64,000 nt of DNA. Origin: an uncultured Saprospiraceae bacterium (GTDB taxonomy: Bacteria; Bacteroidota; Bacteroidia; Chitinophagales; Saprospiraceae). Shown piece after piece: positions 9,571-17,774 of this stretch. Positions within the stretch are counted from its first letter, which is position 1. Each line of letters begins with the position of its first letter. The stretch lies in the NCBI GenBank assembly GCA_938016265.1, contig CALLWB010000021.1:61359-125358 (forward strand). The letters run 5' to 3'. The notes below the pieces were generated by a model. The model saw only the letters and a list, made by a program, of their open reading frames with translations, did not search any database and was not told the DNA's origin. A program made the position numbers and the translations under genes.

Positions 9571-12500
9571 ATGAAAACAAGAAATCACCGACCCGGAATT
9601 TTCACCTTTTTCACCTTTTTATCGTTTTTGATAGTAGCGTCTATTCAAATAAATGCCCAGGGATGGAGGGCAACCACCACTGATGAAACCTATCAATGTT
9701 ATCTTGAAAGTGGAGTTGCTAGAACTGCCGATGGCGGCTATTTGGCCTGTAACTCTTCGATGGATTCCACTTTATCTAAAAGGACCGCAAGATTGCACAA
9801 GGTGGATCAGGATGGGAGTGTTCTCTGGACAAAACATATCCCAATTCAAAGAAACGTTTCAATAAATGATTTCATCGCCTGTTCTGATGGCAATTTTTTG
9901 ATGGTAGGTAAAGCAGATTCTCTCGGTAACAATAGAGCTGCTTTTGCCTTAAAGGTGGACGGTTTAGGGAATATTATCTGGGAAGCTCCTTTAAATTCTA
10001 TCAACGACAAAATGGTTCTTAATAAAGTAGTAGAGTCTTCAAATGGTGGCTATTTGTTCTCAGGGGCCTCTTTTGCAGGGAATGGTAGTGTTCCCTATAA
10101 TGCAATGATGTTGTTAAAACTAGATGTAAACGGGGATAAAGTTTGGTCTGTTAGCTACTCCAATGCATATTATGGAAATGACCTTGTTGAAAATTCTGAT
10201 GGCACCATAATGGTTGTTGGAGCTCGGCGATTAGTTAAATTTTCTGCAACAGGTGGTTTAGTATGGGAAAAAGATTATGGCCCCATTTCTACTGTCGGAA
10301 TAGAAAAAGCAACTGATGGTTATTTCCTGATTTTTAATAATGGGTACCTCGGGTTTGGTGGTACTTTTTCCTTAATGAAAGTAGATCTGGATGGCAATGA
10401 AATTTGGACAGTAAATAATCCCAATAGCAATGAACATCTTAATGGTCTCCTAACGACCAATGATGGGCAACTTTTTCTTTATGGTGTGTATTCTGATGGG
10501 GCACTTTCCATGAAAATAGATACCAGCGGGGCAATTATTTGGCGCCAGGAAATCAGAGAGAATATTGGATTTCAAAATGCAGTGCTCACTGCGAATGGGG
10601 AGTATGTTTGTTCGGGGCTAGCCGCTTCTTCCCAGATAACTACACAGGTTTATTCCGGGCCGGATTATACCATTCAATTTGATATTGATTGTAATGAGGC
10701 TAGACAAGACGAATGGTGCGATTATTCAACAATAGGCGTTACTGCTACCTTAAATTCTCCAACTGCCACACCACCGTTTAACTATATTTGGTTTGATGGG
10801 AATGCATCACAAACGAATCCCTCCGTTTGCTTAGCCTATACTTATTATCTTACCATAACCGATGCTGCTGGAGTTTCCTACCCTTCTCAATTAAACCCTG
10901 CAGGTTTTTCAGGAAATAGGGTGGAGGTGGTAAAACTTGATTCTACCGGGCAACTCTACAATAGCGTTGTATCTGGAAATGTATTTAAGGATGACGATGG
11001 TGATTGCAGCTATACTGTTGGAGAACCTGGATTGCACGACTATATGGTGCTCGTGGATGGTGATGAAAGTTTTGCAACGCTGACCGATTCCTCCGGTAAT
11101 TTTTCATTCGGTATTGATAGTGGGGCTTATACTATAACAACGGTATTGCCTAGCAATGCATTTGTCAATTGTGTCCCTTTTCTTCCATTCAATGTTAACA
11201 ATAATGACTCCGTACAAATAGACTGGCCTGTTTGGTCCTATGAATGTGCGAATATGCGAATCAACATTGTCGGTCCCAGTGCCAGAGATTGCATGACCAG
11301 GAATTATTATTTTAACTATTGCAACACTGGATCGCTGGATGCCTATGACTCCTACGTTGAGGTCGAGTTTGATACTTCAATGACTGTTGTTTCTAGTTCA
11401 ATTCCATGGTCTTCCCAATCTGGAAATTTGTATACTTTTTCGCTTGACACGGTGCCATTTAATACCTGTGGTACTTTCTCTGTGTCTATTTTACACTCTT
11501 GTTATCTTACTTTGGGAGAAGCAATTTGTATGAATGCCCATATTTATCCTGACACGCTGTGTTCGCCTCCCTCCGCCTTATGGGACGGATCGTTTACAGA
11601 ATTGTCTTCTCAATGTCTGGCGGACTCCGTCGAATTCCAAATAAAAAATACTGGTTTAAATTCTATGAGCGCTCCGCTCAACTACTATGTCGTGGAAGAT
11701 AATGTGATTTTAAAAACAGGGAATTTCCAGCTGAATCCCAACGAGATAGAAAATGTAAAGGTCCCATCAAATGGGTCAACCTACCGAATTTATGCCGATC
11801 AAGCTCCCGGATATTTCCCGGATGGCTATCAACCTACGGAGTTTGTAGAGGCTTGTGGAGTAAATAGTTCTGGAACATTTAGTACAGGATTCGTTAATCA
11901 ATTGCCGCCTAGCAACCTTGATCACGAAACAGAATTCTGTGCGATTGTGACCGGTCCATATGATCCGAACGACAAAACTGCAATACCTGAAGGTTTTGGT
12001 ACCGACCATTTCATCCATCAAAACGTAGAACTCAATTACCGTATCCGTTTTCAGAATATTGGTACAGACACCGCTTTTCAAGTGGTCGTGCGGGATACCT
12101 TGTCAGAACATTTGGACATTGCCTCTTTTCAACAAGGAGCTAGCAGCCATCCTTATCAGTTGGAAATTGTTGGGAATAATATTCTGAAATTTACCTTTTC
12201 GAATATCAATTTGGTCGATTCTACCACCAATGAACCCGATTCTCACGGTTTTGTATCCTTCAACATCTGTCAAATGAATAATCTGCCAATTGGTACCATG
12301 ATTTACAATTCTGCAGCGATCTATTTTGACTATGAAGCCCCAATCATCACCAATCAGACCTATCATGAAGTAGGAGAAGACTTTATACCTAACTCCAACC
12401 TTACCGGCGTAAATGTGCAAGTTCGGCTACTCCTAGAAGGCCCCTACCTGGCTGCTAGCGATTTGATGACAGACAATTTAAGAATAATGGGGCTTCTGCC

Positions 12501-13080
12501 TATTGATGAACCATATACTGACTTGGGATATGTACTAGGAGGCTGGGAACGCGTATCCTCTTCTGTTTTTGCTACCACAGGGGCGGATGCCATTGTCGAT
12601 TGGATCGTATTGGAACTAAGAGACGCCGGAGATTTTACAGTGACGATAGGAGCGCGGGCGGCCTTGCTGCAGGCGGATGGTGATATTGTAGATCTGGATG
12701 GCCTATCCAGCGTTTTATTTGAAAATGTGCCTGCCGGCAATTATTATATTGTAGCACGTCATCGCAATCATCTGGATGTTATGACACCAGGGTCGATAGC
12801 ACTATCTCAGACCTCCACGTTGCATGACTTTTCTAAAGGTTCTGCCTATAGTAATACAAGCACTCCGGCACAGAGAAATTTAGGAGGTGGAAAATTTGGA
12901 ATGTTCTCCTGTGATTTCGACAACTCAGGCTTGATTGATGCGCAAGATCGCAGCGCGGCCTGGAATTTTAGAAATCATATGGGCTATCTGGTGCAAGACG
13001 TTGATTTTAATGGAGCATGTGATGCTTTTGACCGCAGTTACTGTTGGAATAATCGAAATTTGTTTTCCCATGCTCCATAA
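9571..13080 (+). CDS. large secreted propeller/DUF7619-like protein with dockerin-like C-terminal module
   Basis: This encodes 1169 residues from the ATG at 9571, which directly precedes a signal peptide ending INAQ; an in-frame GTG at 9517 would bury that signal. Order: about 30-400, beta-propeller-type repeats (motifs like DGGYLA, D-x-D-G-x-V-L-W); about 470-560, an SdrD-B/carboxypeptidase-regulatory-like sandwich (SGNVFKDDDGDCSYTVGEPG); about 570-790, further beta domains; about 800-930, a domain like DUF7619/DUF11 (PYDPNDK... IYFDYEAPI...T). The last 223 residues are a module shared with the proteins at 17775 and 26249, ending in two Asp-rich dockerin-like motifs (DAQDRSAAWNFRN; DAFDRSYCWNNRN). 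There is no type A or B sorting domain. The protein is presumably exposed on the surface or released; ligand unknown. Confidence 0.82.
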   Translation: MKTRNHRPGIFTFFTFLSFLIVASIQINAQGWRATTTDETYQCYLESGVARTADGGYLACNSSMDSTLSKRTARLHKVDQDGSVLWTKHIPIQRNVSINDFIACSDGNFLMVGKADSLGNNRAAFALKVDGLGNIIWEAPLNSINDKMVLNKVVESSNGGYLFSGASFAGNGSVPYNAMMLLKLDVNGDKVWSVSYSNAYYGNDLVENSDGTIMVVGARRLVKFSATGGLVWEKDYGPISTVGIEKATDGYFLIFNNGYLGFGGTFSLMKVDLDGNEIWTVNNPNSNEHLNGLLTTNDGQLFLYGVYSDGALSMKIDTSGAIIWRQEIRENIGFQNAVLTANGEYVCSGLAASSQITTQVYSGPDYTIQFDIDCNEARQDEWCDYSTIGVTATLNSPTATPPFNYIWFDGNASQTNPSVCLAYTYYLTITDAAGVSYPSQLNPAGFSGNRVEVVKLDSTGQLYNSVVSGNVFKDDDGDCSYTVGEPGLHDYMVLVDGDESFATLTDSSGNFSFGIDSGAYTITTVLPSNAFVNCVPFLPFNVNNNDSVQIDWPVWSYECANMRINIVGPSARDCMTRNYYFNYCNTGSLDAYDSYVEVEFDTSMTVVSSSIPWSSQSGNLYTFSLDTVPFNTCGTFSVSILHSCYLTLGEAICMNAHIYPDTLCSPPSALWDGSFTELSSQCLADSVEFQIKNTGLNSMSAPLNYYVVEDNVILKTGNFQLNPNEIENVKVPSNGSTYRIYADQAPGYFPDGYQPTEFVEACGVNSSGTFSTGFVNQLPPSNLDHETEFCAIVTGPYDPNDKTAIPEGFGTDHFIHQNVELNYRIRFQNIGTDTAFQVVVRDTLSEHLDIASFQQGASSHPYQLEIVGNNILKFTFSNINLVDSTTNEPDSHGFVSFNICQMNNLPIGTMIYNSAAIYFDYEAPIITNQTYHEVGEDFIPNSNLTGVNVQVRLLLEGPYLAASDLMTDNLRIMGLLPIDEPYTDLGYVLGGWERVSSSVFATTGADAIVDWIVLELRDAGDFTVTIGARAALLQADGDIVDLDGLSSVLFENVPAGNYYIVARHRNHLDVMTPGSIALSQTSTLHDFSKGSAYSNTSTPAQRNLGGGKFGMFSCDFDNSGLIDAQDRSAAWNFRNHMGYLVQDVDFNGACDAFDRSYCWNNRNLFSHAP
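12409..13080 (+). repeat. shared C-terminal module, copy 1 (DNA-level repeat of 24078-24749)
   Basis: These last 223 codons and stop are highly similar in DNA and protein to 24078-24749, with many long identical runs such as GTTCGGCTACTCCTAGAAGG. Fixed points are the start LLLEGPYL, the core NAIVDW-type segment (here DAIVDWIVLELRD), ARHRNHLD and the paired DRS-x-x-WN-x-RN motifs. A diverged third copy lies at 26249-26896 on the other strand. Confidence 0.9.
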
Positions 13081-13131
13081 CAAAAGTAAAAACGAGTGAG
13101 TCATGATTAAGGACAATTAATGCTGCAAGAC

Positions 13132-13163
13132 AAAAAGGCCAGTTTTTTCGAACTGGCCTTTTT
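13132..13163. terminator. bidirectional intrinsic terminator
   Basis: A perfect 13-bp stem (AAAAAGGCCAGTT / AACTGGCCTTTTT) with a 6-nt loop lies between the convergent genes ending at 13080 (+) and 13181 (-). It has U-tracts in both directions. The stem core is almost the same as in the terminator at 24847. Confidence 0.85.
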
Positions 13164-13180
13164 AGGTCTTTTGGATTCTA

Positions 13181-13600
13181 TTAAATGCCATCAAATATCG
13201 CAAAAACAAAGTCTCCGATCCCTTCAAAAATGCCTTCAAAGGTATCTCCAAAATCCAACCAGGAGGCATCCAAATCTAAATTAGGAATCGTTGTCCAGTC
13301 TGCAGGTGCAGTAGTGGATAGCCCGCTCAACATTTCTGTTTTCATGGCCACATAATCGCACGCTTCCCCGTTTGCCGCGTGGTAGTTGTCAAACTCTTCG
13401 TGGGAGGAAAAGGTGCTCATTGCCCAGCAGGAAAAGTCAATAAAATCGATGGTGTCATTCCAAGTACTTTTTTTGTGTGCTTTTTTTACATCTTCTGGTA
13501 GATAGTACTTCTTTTTTCCGTGTTCTTCCACCAGTATTTTTCCTAGATCACTGATGTACTTTTTTTTGTCGGTAGGAGAGGGTGGGCAATTTTTGTGCAT
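13181..13600 (-). CDS. hypothetical small soluble protein
   Basis: This encodes 139 residues with no signal peptide. The N-terminal half is Lys-rich and includes a KKYYLPEDVKKAHKKS segment; the C-terminal half is acidic and aromatic, ending WLDFGDTFEGIFEGIGDFVFAIFDGI-like with repeated GI/F-D. I recognise no family. It is the last gene of a probable three-gene - strand unit (79 bp after the membrane-protein gene) and is followed by the bidirectional terminator at 13132. A real gene is supported by the cluster and by good codon structure; function is unknown. Confidence 0.65.
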   Translation of the reverse strand: MHKNCPPSPTDKKKYISDLGKILVEEHGKKKYYLPEDVKKAHKKSTWNDTIDFIDFSCWAMSTFSSHEEFDNYHAANGEACDYVAMKTEMLSGLSTTAPADWTTIPNLDLDASWLDFGDTFEGIFEGIGDFVFAIFDGI

Positions 13601-13679
13601 AGATGCAATTTTGTGTGTTTTTTTAAAATTTTGTTAGTTAGCTGTTCCAAATTTAAGAAGAATTGGATTTGGATCATCA

Positions 13680-14219
13680 TCAAAATCCCTCTTCTGTATA
13701 AAACGTCCCCAATACAATCAAGAACCATAAAATACCCCCTACCAGCAATAATCCGATCTGGCGTTTGTTAAACCCTTCCAGGACGGTTAGTTTGTGGGTT
13801 GGAGATTGGTCAATGGCAAAATTGTAGGCAGCCAACGGTTGTAAATAAGCAATAAAGCCCAAATAAGAAATCAACATAAAGGGCTCTGGTAAATTATTAA
13901 GCAGATTAAAAATTATAAATACAAAAAATAATAAAACACTGGAAAAGTTCTTCGTATACCCCTTGTCAAGAGCGTCTGTTCTAATCTTATTGAATAAACT
14001 AATCATGAAAAACAGTGCAAAAAAGGATCTGGCAGCGGGCATGATATCTAGTTTTTCCTTTTCTTTGTAATAGTTCCATGCTTTGTACATCCACCAAAAT
14101 GAATACAGACTGAGCGTTGCAATATGTAAAATGATAAAGTTGTTTCTGGTAATGGATTCCAGTGCTATTTTGCTATCTACAGACTCAAAATTTGCATCTA
14201 ATATTTCGTTTTCCTTCAT
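13680..14219 (-). CDS. multi-pass membrane protein, DUF4234-like
   Basis: This 179-residue integral membrane protein has a hydrophilic N-terminus (about 25 residues) followed by about four hydrophobic segments (roughly 28-45, 65-82, 92-130, 153-172). The segment after the first (LYSFWWMYKAWNYYKEKEK) resembles the DUF4234 type of small bacterial membrane proteins, where a SLYxxWWxYK turn follows the first helix. It lies 37 bp downstream of the DUF2314-ankyrin gene on the same strand, so the two are probably co-transcribed. No catalytic motif is visible and the function is unknown. Confidence 0.7.
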   Translation of the reverse strand: MKENEILDANFESVDSKIALESITRNNFIILHIATLSLYSFWWMYKAWNYYKEKEKLDIMPAARSFFALFFMISLFNKIRTDALDKGYTKNFSSVLLFFVFIIFNLLNNLPEPFMLISYLGFIAYLQPLAAYNFAIDQSPTHKLTVLEGFNKRQIGLLLVGGILWFLIVLGTFYTEEGF

Positions 14220-14256
14220 GATGTTTTTGTTTTCCCGGTTTTTTAGGAGGATTGTC

Positions 14257-15063
14257 TCAGCCCAATACTTCCATCAAATGCTCCCAATTCATAGCTTTTG
14301 CATAGTCAATTGGAAGTTTTCCTGCATTCGTCTTTTTCGTTTTATCCGCACCTAGTTCCAGTAAAATTTCAACAGATGTTTGATTACCAGCAATGGTTTC
14401 GGTGTGCAATACGGTGCGCCCATTTTCATCTGCTTGAGCCAATTCATTAGGATTGTTAGTATAGTACTCACGAAACTGCTCTGCCATGTTCTTGCTCATT
14501 GGATGTTCGATTAAGTTTTCCGGGTTTTCTTTTTGTTTATAGACAAGTAGAACCTCGTTGTAATCACCAAAATCCAAGCCCCAGGCAGTGTCGTGTGTTT
14601 GTCGTTCTTCGTCACTCATCCCTGAACGCATAGCTTGGATAGTAAATCCTCCATGAACTTTACCAACGATGGAGATCATCCAATCGCCTATTTCATTTAC
14701 TTTCTTGGCCACTTTATCCCCTTTGGAGACATTTGTTAGATAGTTGGGGGCATTTACTAGTTCTCCAGTGATTAACTCTCCATCAAAATTGATGTTGTTG
14801 ATCCACATATGCTCAACACTTGGCTCCTCATATCCCTCCAGTTTTTGTTCGAAAGGAATTTTTATCATTGCAAAATCGTGGGCTGGTACAATTCTGCGGT
14901 ATTCCCAATACAATTCCCTCCAAAAGTATTTAAAACTCTTTTGAGCAGCTAAGGTGGCTTCTTTTATTTTTTCGTCTGGTTGCGCATAAAAAACGGGCTC
15001 TTTTTCGGGCTGTTTTTTTTCTTCCTTGTTTCCTTTGCCAAATAGTTTTGAAAATAATCCCAT
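14257..15063 (-). CDS. DUF2314 domain protein with C-terminal ankyrin repeats
   Basis: This encodes 268 residues from the ATG at 15063 (MGLFSKLFGKGNKEEKK). An in-frame ATG at 15126 would add 21 residues before a typical MGLF start, so the shorter form is preferred. Residues about 35-170 match DUF2314: a long helix (AAQKSFKYFWRELYWE), then HMWINNINFDGELITGELVN and VGDW-type (IGDWMISI) strands. Residues about 205-268 form two ankyrin repeats (NGRTVLHTETIAGNQTSVEI and AGKLPIDYAKAMNWEHLMEV). The protein is cytoplasmic. DUF2314 has no established activity, and ankyrin repeats usually bind proteins. It is the first gene of the - strand cluster. Confidence 0.8.
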   Translation of the reverse strand: MGLFSKLFGKGNKEEKKQPEKEPVFYAQPDEKIKEATLAAQKSFKYFWRELYWEYRRIVPAHDFAMIKIPFEQKLEGYEEPSVEHMWINNINFDGELITGELVNAPNYLTNVSKGDKVAKKVNEIGDWMISIVGKVHGGFTIQAMRSGMSDEERQTHDTAWGLDFGDYNEVLLVYKQKENPENLIEHPMSKNMAEQFREYYTNNPNELAQADENGRTVLHTETIAGNQTSVEILLELGADKTKKTNAGKLPIDYAKAMNWEHLMEVLG

Positions 15064-15243
15064 GTTCTTTTTGATTAGGTGTGATTGTTTAAATATTAAT
15101 TTTGATGCATGAATGGAGTTGTTCATGTCTGAAGTAGTATATGTTTTTTGTTAGGTGGACAATATACGCAATTCTCTTTTAGGAGTTGGATGGATTATGG
15201 TTTTATTCTTTAAACAATAGTTCGTATATTCACAATTGCAATC

Positions 15244-15336
15244 ATGAAAAATCTTGCAAAACACATTAAAAGTAAGAGAGAATTATCATACGCACTGCTC
15301 AGAATTGCAGATCATCATTCCCCAAAACAACAATAA
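15244..15336 (+). CDS. possible 30-residue peptide ORF
   Basis: An ATG-started ORF (MKNLAKHIKSKRELSYALLR...) gives a basic, amphipathic-looking peptide that stops 3 bp before the next small ORF. It could be a leader peptide or chance. Support is the tight coupling to 15340; nothing else distinguishes it. Confidence 0.25.
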   Translation: MKNLAKHIKSKRELSYALLRIADHHSPKQQ

Positions 15337-15339
15337 TCA

Positions 15340-15480
15340 ATGAACCATTTACAAACCATTCTAAAGTGGGCATTAATCATCCTATGCTTTCCAATTTCAC
15401 TGATTTTCATAGCTTATTTTAGGCAAAGAAAAGCGCAGAAAGCCTATTTTAAGCAGGAGGATGACTTCAGTGAGGAATAG
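15340..15480 (+). CDS. small single-pass membrane protein (46 aa)
   Basis: The ORF reads MNHLQTILKWALIILCFPIS followed by more hydrophobic residues, then a basic stop-transfer patch (RQRKAQK) and an acidic tail (QEDDFSEE). This is a coherent one-helix design with the basic patch after the helix, predicted to sit in the inner membrane with a cytoplasmic tail. The start lies 3 bp after the stop of the preceding 30-residue ORF. A short GC-rich hairpin (GGCGACTTTTGTCGCC, about 15525-15540) follows 45 bp downstream and might end the transcript, although it lacks a U-tract. I recognise no family. The size is below common gene-calling limits, so it is easily missed. Confidence 0.45.
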   Translation: MNHLQTILKWALIILCFPISLIFIAYFRQRKAQKAYFKQEDDFSEE

Positions 15481-15723
15481 TAGGTGTCCTCCTCCCTGAA
15501 AAACAAAGAACGCTCCCCTGAAACGGCGACTTTTGTCGCCTAAATATTTTACCGATCAAATATAAACTGTAGGGCAAAACACGATACGCTCAACCTGCAT
15601 TAATATCCAAACATGTTACTTTTTACCTCCCTCGTATTATATTAGTAAGAAACACCAATAACACACTAGCGCTCTTTCTTCAAGCAGCAAGTAAATTGGC
15701 ATACCCTCAAGTAAAAAGACAAC

Positions 15724-16645
15724 ATGAAAATCATTCAAATCCTAACAACATTGGTCATCCCATTGTTCTTGTTTGCTTATCAGTACTTCTACACAATTCC
15801 ACAAGCATCAAAAAAACAATCGACCATTTGCTGTACATCCGCAACCGCCTTGAAAGAAAGCAATAAAATAATTGTGAATACAAACCAAAGAGGACTCGAA
15901 CACTTAGCAAAAGAAATATATAGAAAACCAGACTACCAGCAAATACTAAGTTCCAGTAAAGAAATTGATAAAAATATGCACGATTTTGTTAGCTTTTTGG
16001 ACAGCCTTACTAATATAATAGAAAAAGAAGCAATTCAAGGAGCAAATACCAGAAATCCAAACTATTCAAAAATAAATTTACAAATATTAAATAAAAGAAT
16101 TCAAGCCTTAACTTCAAGAATTATGGAGTCACTTAAGTCTGCCAAAATGCCAAGGATGGAGCCAGAAGAATTGAAGAGGGTAGAGTCGGAGTTATTGCTT
16201 CCCAACCTGTTGCCCTGCAAGTATATTGAGGAGTTAATCACTCATCAAAACGCTTCTTGTGCTGGCCTTGGCTTGTTAACTTTGAAAAACAAGATTTTAA
16301 TCAGCGAAAAGAAGCTGTTAAACTACCTTATGGGTAAGATTTCCTGGTCAGACTATATACGAGAATTTTGGATTCAACCACTATCACTGCCAAATGACCG
16401 AATAATAAACAAAGGAGAATACTTCGAATCCAAAATTTTTCTAGCCGAGCTAATACACAATTACGGAGCAATGAAAATAAGCGTTGACGGAAATCCACTA
16501 GCTATAAAAAATGGTGTAGCAAACTACAAAGAACTACCCAAAAAAGAAAGGCGTCCACACTTACAAGGTTCAAGTTTCAATAGAAAATCCCTGGACTAAA
16601 AAAACGGAAATGTATTCTAGAAGTTTTAAATACAAAGTAGAATAA
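15724..16645 (+). pseudogene. GldM-like protein, frame broken in an A6 run at 16540-16545
   Basis: The continuous frame runs 15724-16599 (291 residues) and ends in a non-homologous tail after KELPKK. If one base of the A6 run at 16540-16545 is skipped, the frame continues as KGVHTYKVQVSIENPWTKKT and stops at 16645. That matches the end of GldM domain 2 (G-x-H-T-Y ... Y-x-V). The rest also fits GldM: one N-terminal transmembrane helix, a long helical D1 with the SEKKLLNYL segment, and D2 (EYFESKIFLAELI ... ISVDGNPLAIKNGVANY). GldM is the periplasmic part of the T9SS/gliding motor; this one has only D1-D2 and lacks D3-D4. It may be a pseudogene, a sequencing indel or a slippage site. The main T9SS gldKLMN operon is not in this window. 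Confidence 0.6.
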
Positions 16646-16714
16646 GCCCCCAATCAACATTAACAACAAAAAATGGAATCAATTCAACAATTTTAGCGTT
16701 ACTCCTATTCAAAT

Positions 16715-17455
16715 ATGAACAAATTTGAATTATCAAAAATCGGAGATTTCCACATCAATCACAATGAAGACGCAAGTGCAATAACAGAAATTGGAGAAAA
16801 TAAAGTACTGATCGCCGTCATGGATGGATGCTCCATGGGAAAAGAAAGCCATTTCGCATCAACGCTTATTGCTAAGATCCTTCGAAAAGTAGGCAAAGAA
16901 ATTAGCTACAGAATATTCGCAGAAAAAAAAGAAAAAACTGCCGAGGAATATCTAAAACATATCTTGAATCGATTGTTTGACGAGTTATTACTTGTCAAAA
17001 ATCAATTGCTATTAGAAAGGGAAGAAGTGTTAAGTACCCTAATTCTTGGAGTTTTCGATAAGGATAAAAATGAAATTAATCTAATCATAATTGGCGATGG
17101 ATTAGTTTGCTGCAATGGGCAATTATACGAATTCGAACAGGAAGATAAACCAGATTACCTGGGCTATCATTTATTGGAGGAATTTGATAGCTGGTTTCAA
17201 AACCAACACCAAAAACTAAATCTAAAAAATGTAGTCGATGTAAGTATTGCAACTGACGGAATTTTTTCCTTCAAACCATTCGACAATAATGTGTACGAAA
17301 AAACCAATGAAGAACAAATTGTAAACGAGCTCTTAGTCAACCAAAAATGGAATGATCAGACAAACATGCTTCACAGAAAGTTACTAGAAATCGAAAATGG
17401 ATTTGGACTTAGACCAAGTGATGATTTAACAATTTTGAGACTAACAATGAAATGA
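16715..17455 (+). CDS. PP2C-family protein phosphatase
   Basis: This 246-residue cytoplasmic metal-dependent Ser/Thr phosphatase of the PP2C fold shows the metal-binding and signature motifs in order: NEDA (17-20), MDGCSMG (36-42), IIGDG (125-129), ATDG (179-182) and SDDLT (235-239). All the expected Asp residues are present. The length fits a single compact PP2C domain with no sensor. It starts 69 bp after the restored GldM-like stop on the same strand, so the two may share a transcript. No partner kinase is visible in the window. The family call is firm; the substrate is unknown. Confidence 0.85.
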   Translation: MNKFELSKIGDFHINHNEDASAITEIGENKVLIAVMDGCSMGKESHFASTLIAKILRKVGKEISYRIFAEKKEKTAEEYLKHILNRLFDELLLVKNQLLLEREEVLSTLILGVFDKDKNEINLIIIGDGLVCCNGQLYEFEQEDKPDYLGYHLLEEFDSWFQNQHQKLNLKNVVDVSIATDGIFSFKPFDNNVYEKTNEEQIVNELLVNQKWNDQTNMLHRKLLEIENGFGLRPSDDLTILRLTMK

Positions 17456-17774
17456 AAGCTTATGGAAGAGAAATTAATAATTGGTTGCTATAAAAACACG
17501 AAGTGTGTTAAGTCTATATATGATTTATAAAAGTGCATAAGGTCAAGTACGCTTTTCTTGTTAAACTGAATAAATTATTTAACTTTAATGGCAAGAATAG
17601 GAGATTTTGATATTTTTTGTGCCCACAATATAACGTTTGGAAAATAGCACCCAAAAGCTTCCTAATATCTAGCACGATTCCATGTTGCCTATATAAGAGA
17701 TTCATGTTTTTTTTGTAAAAATGTTCCTCGGTATATGCCAGCTAAGATCTCCATTTATCTGAAAACCAAAAGCT
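17456..17774. other. intergenic, 319 bp
   Basis: It is AT-rich with no credible gene and no clear terminator after 17455. It should contain the promoter of the giant gene at 17775, but no good consensus was found. Confidence 0.5.

Noticed and set aside
15244..15480. Type I toxin-antitoxin interpretation of the small ORFs
   Set aside because: No antisense RNA promoter or SD-hiding structure could be shown; kept only as possible small membrane protein.
17514..17705. 63-codon - strand open frame
   Set aside because: No signal, motif or neighbour supports it; it is probably chance.
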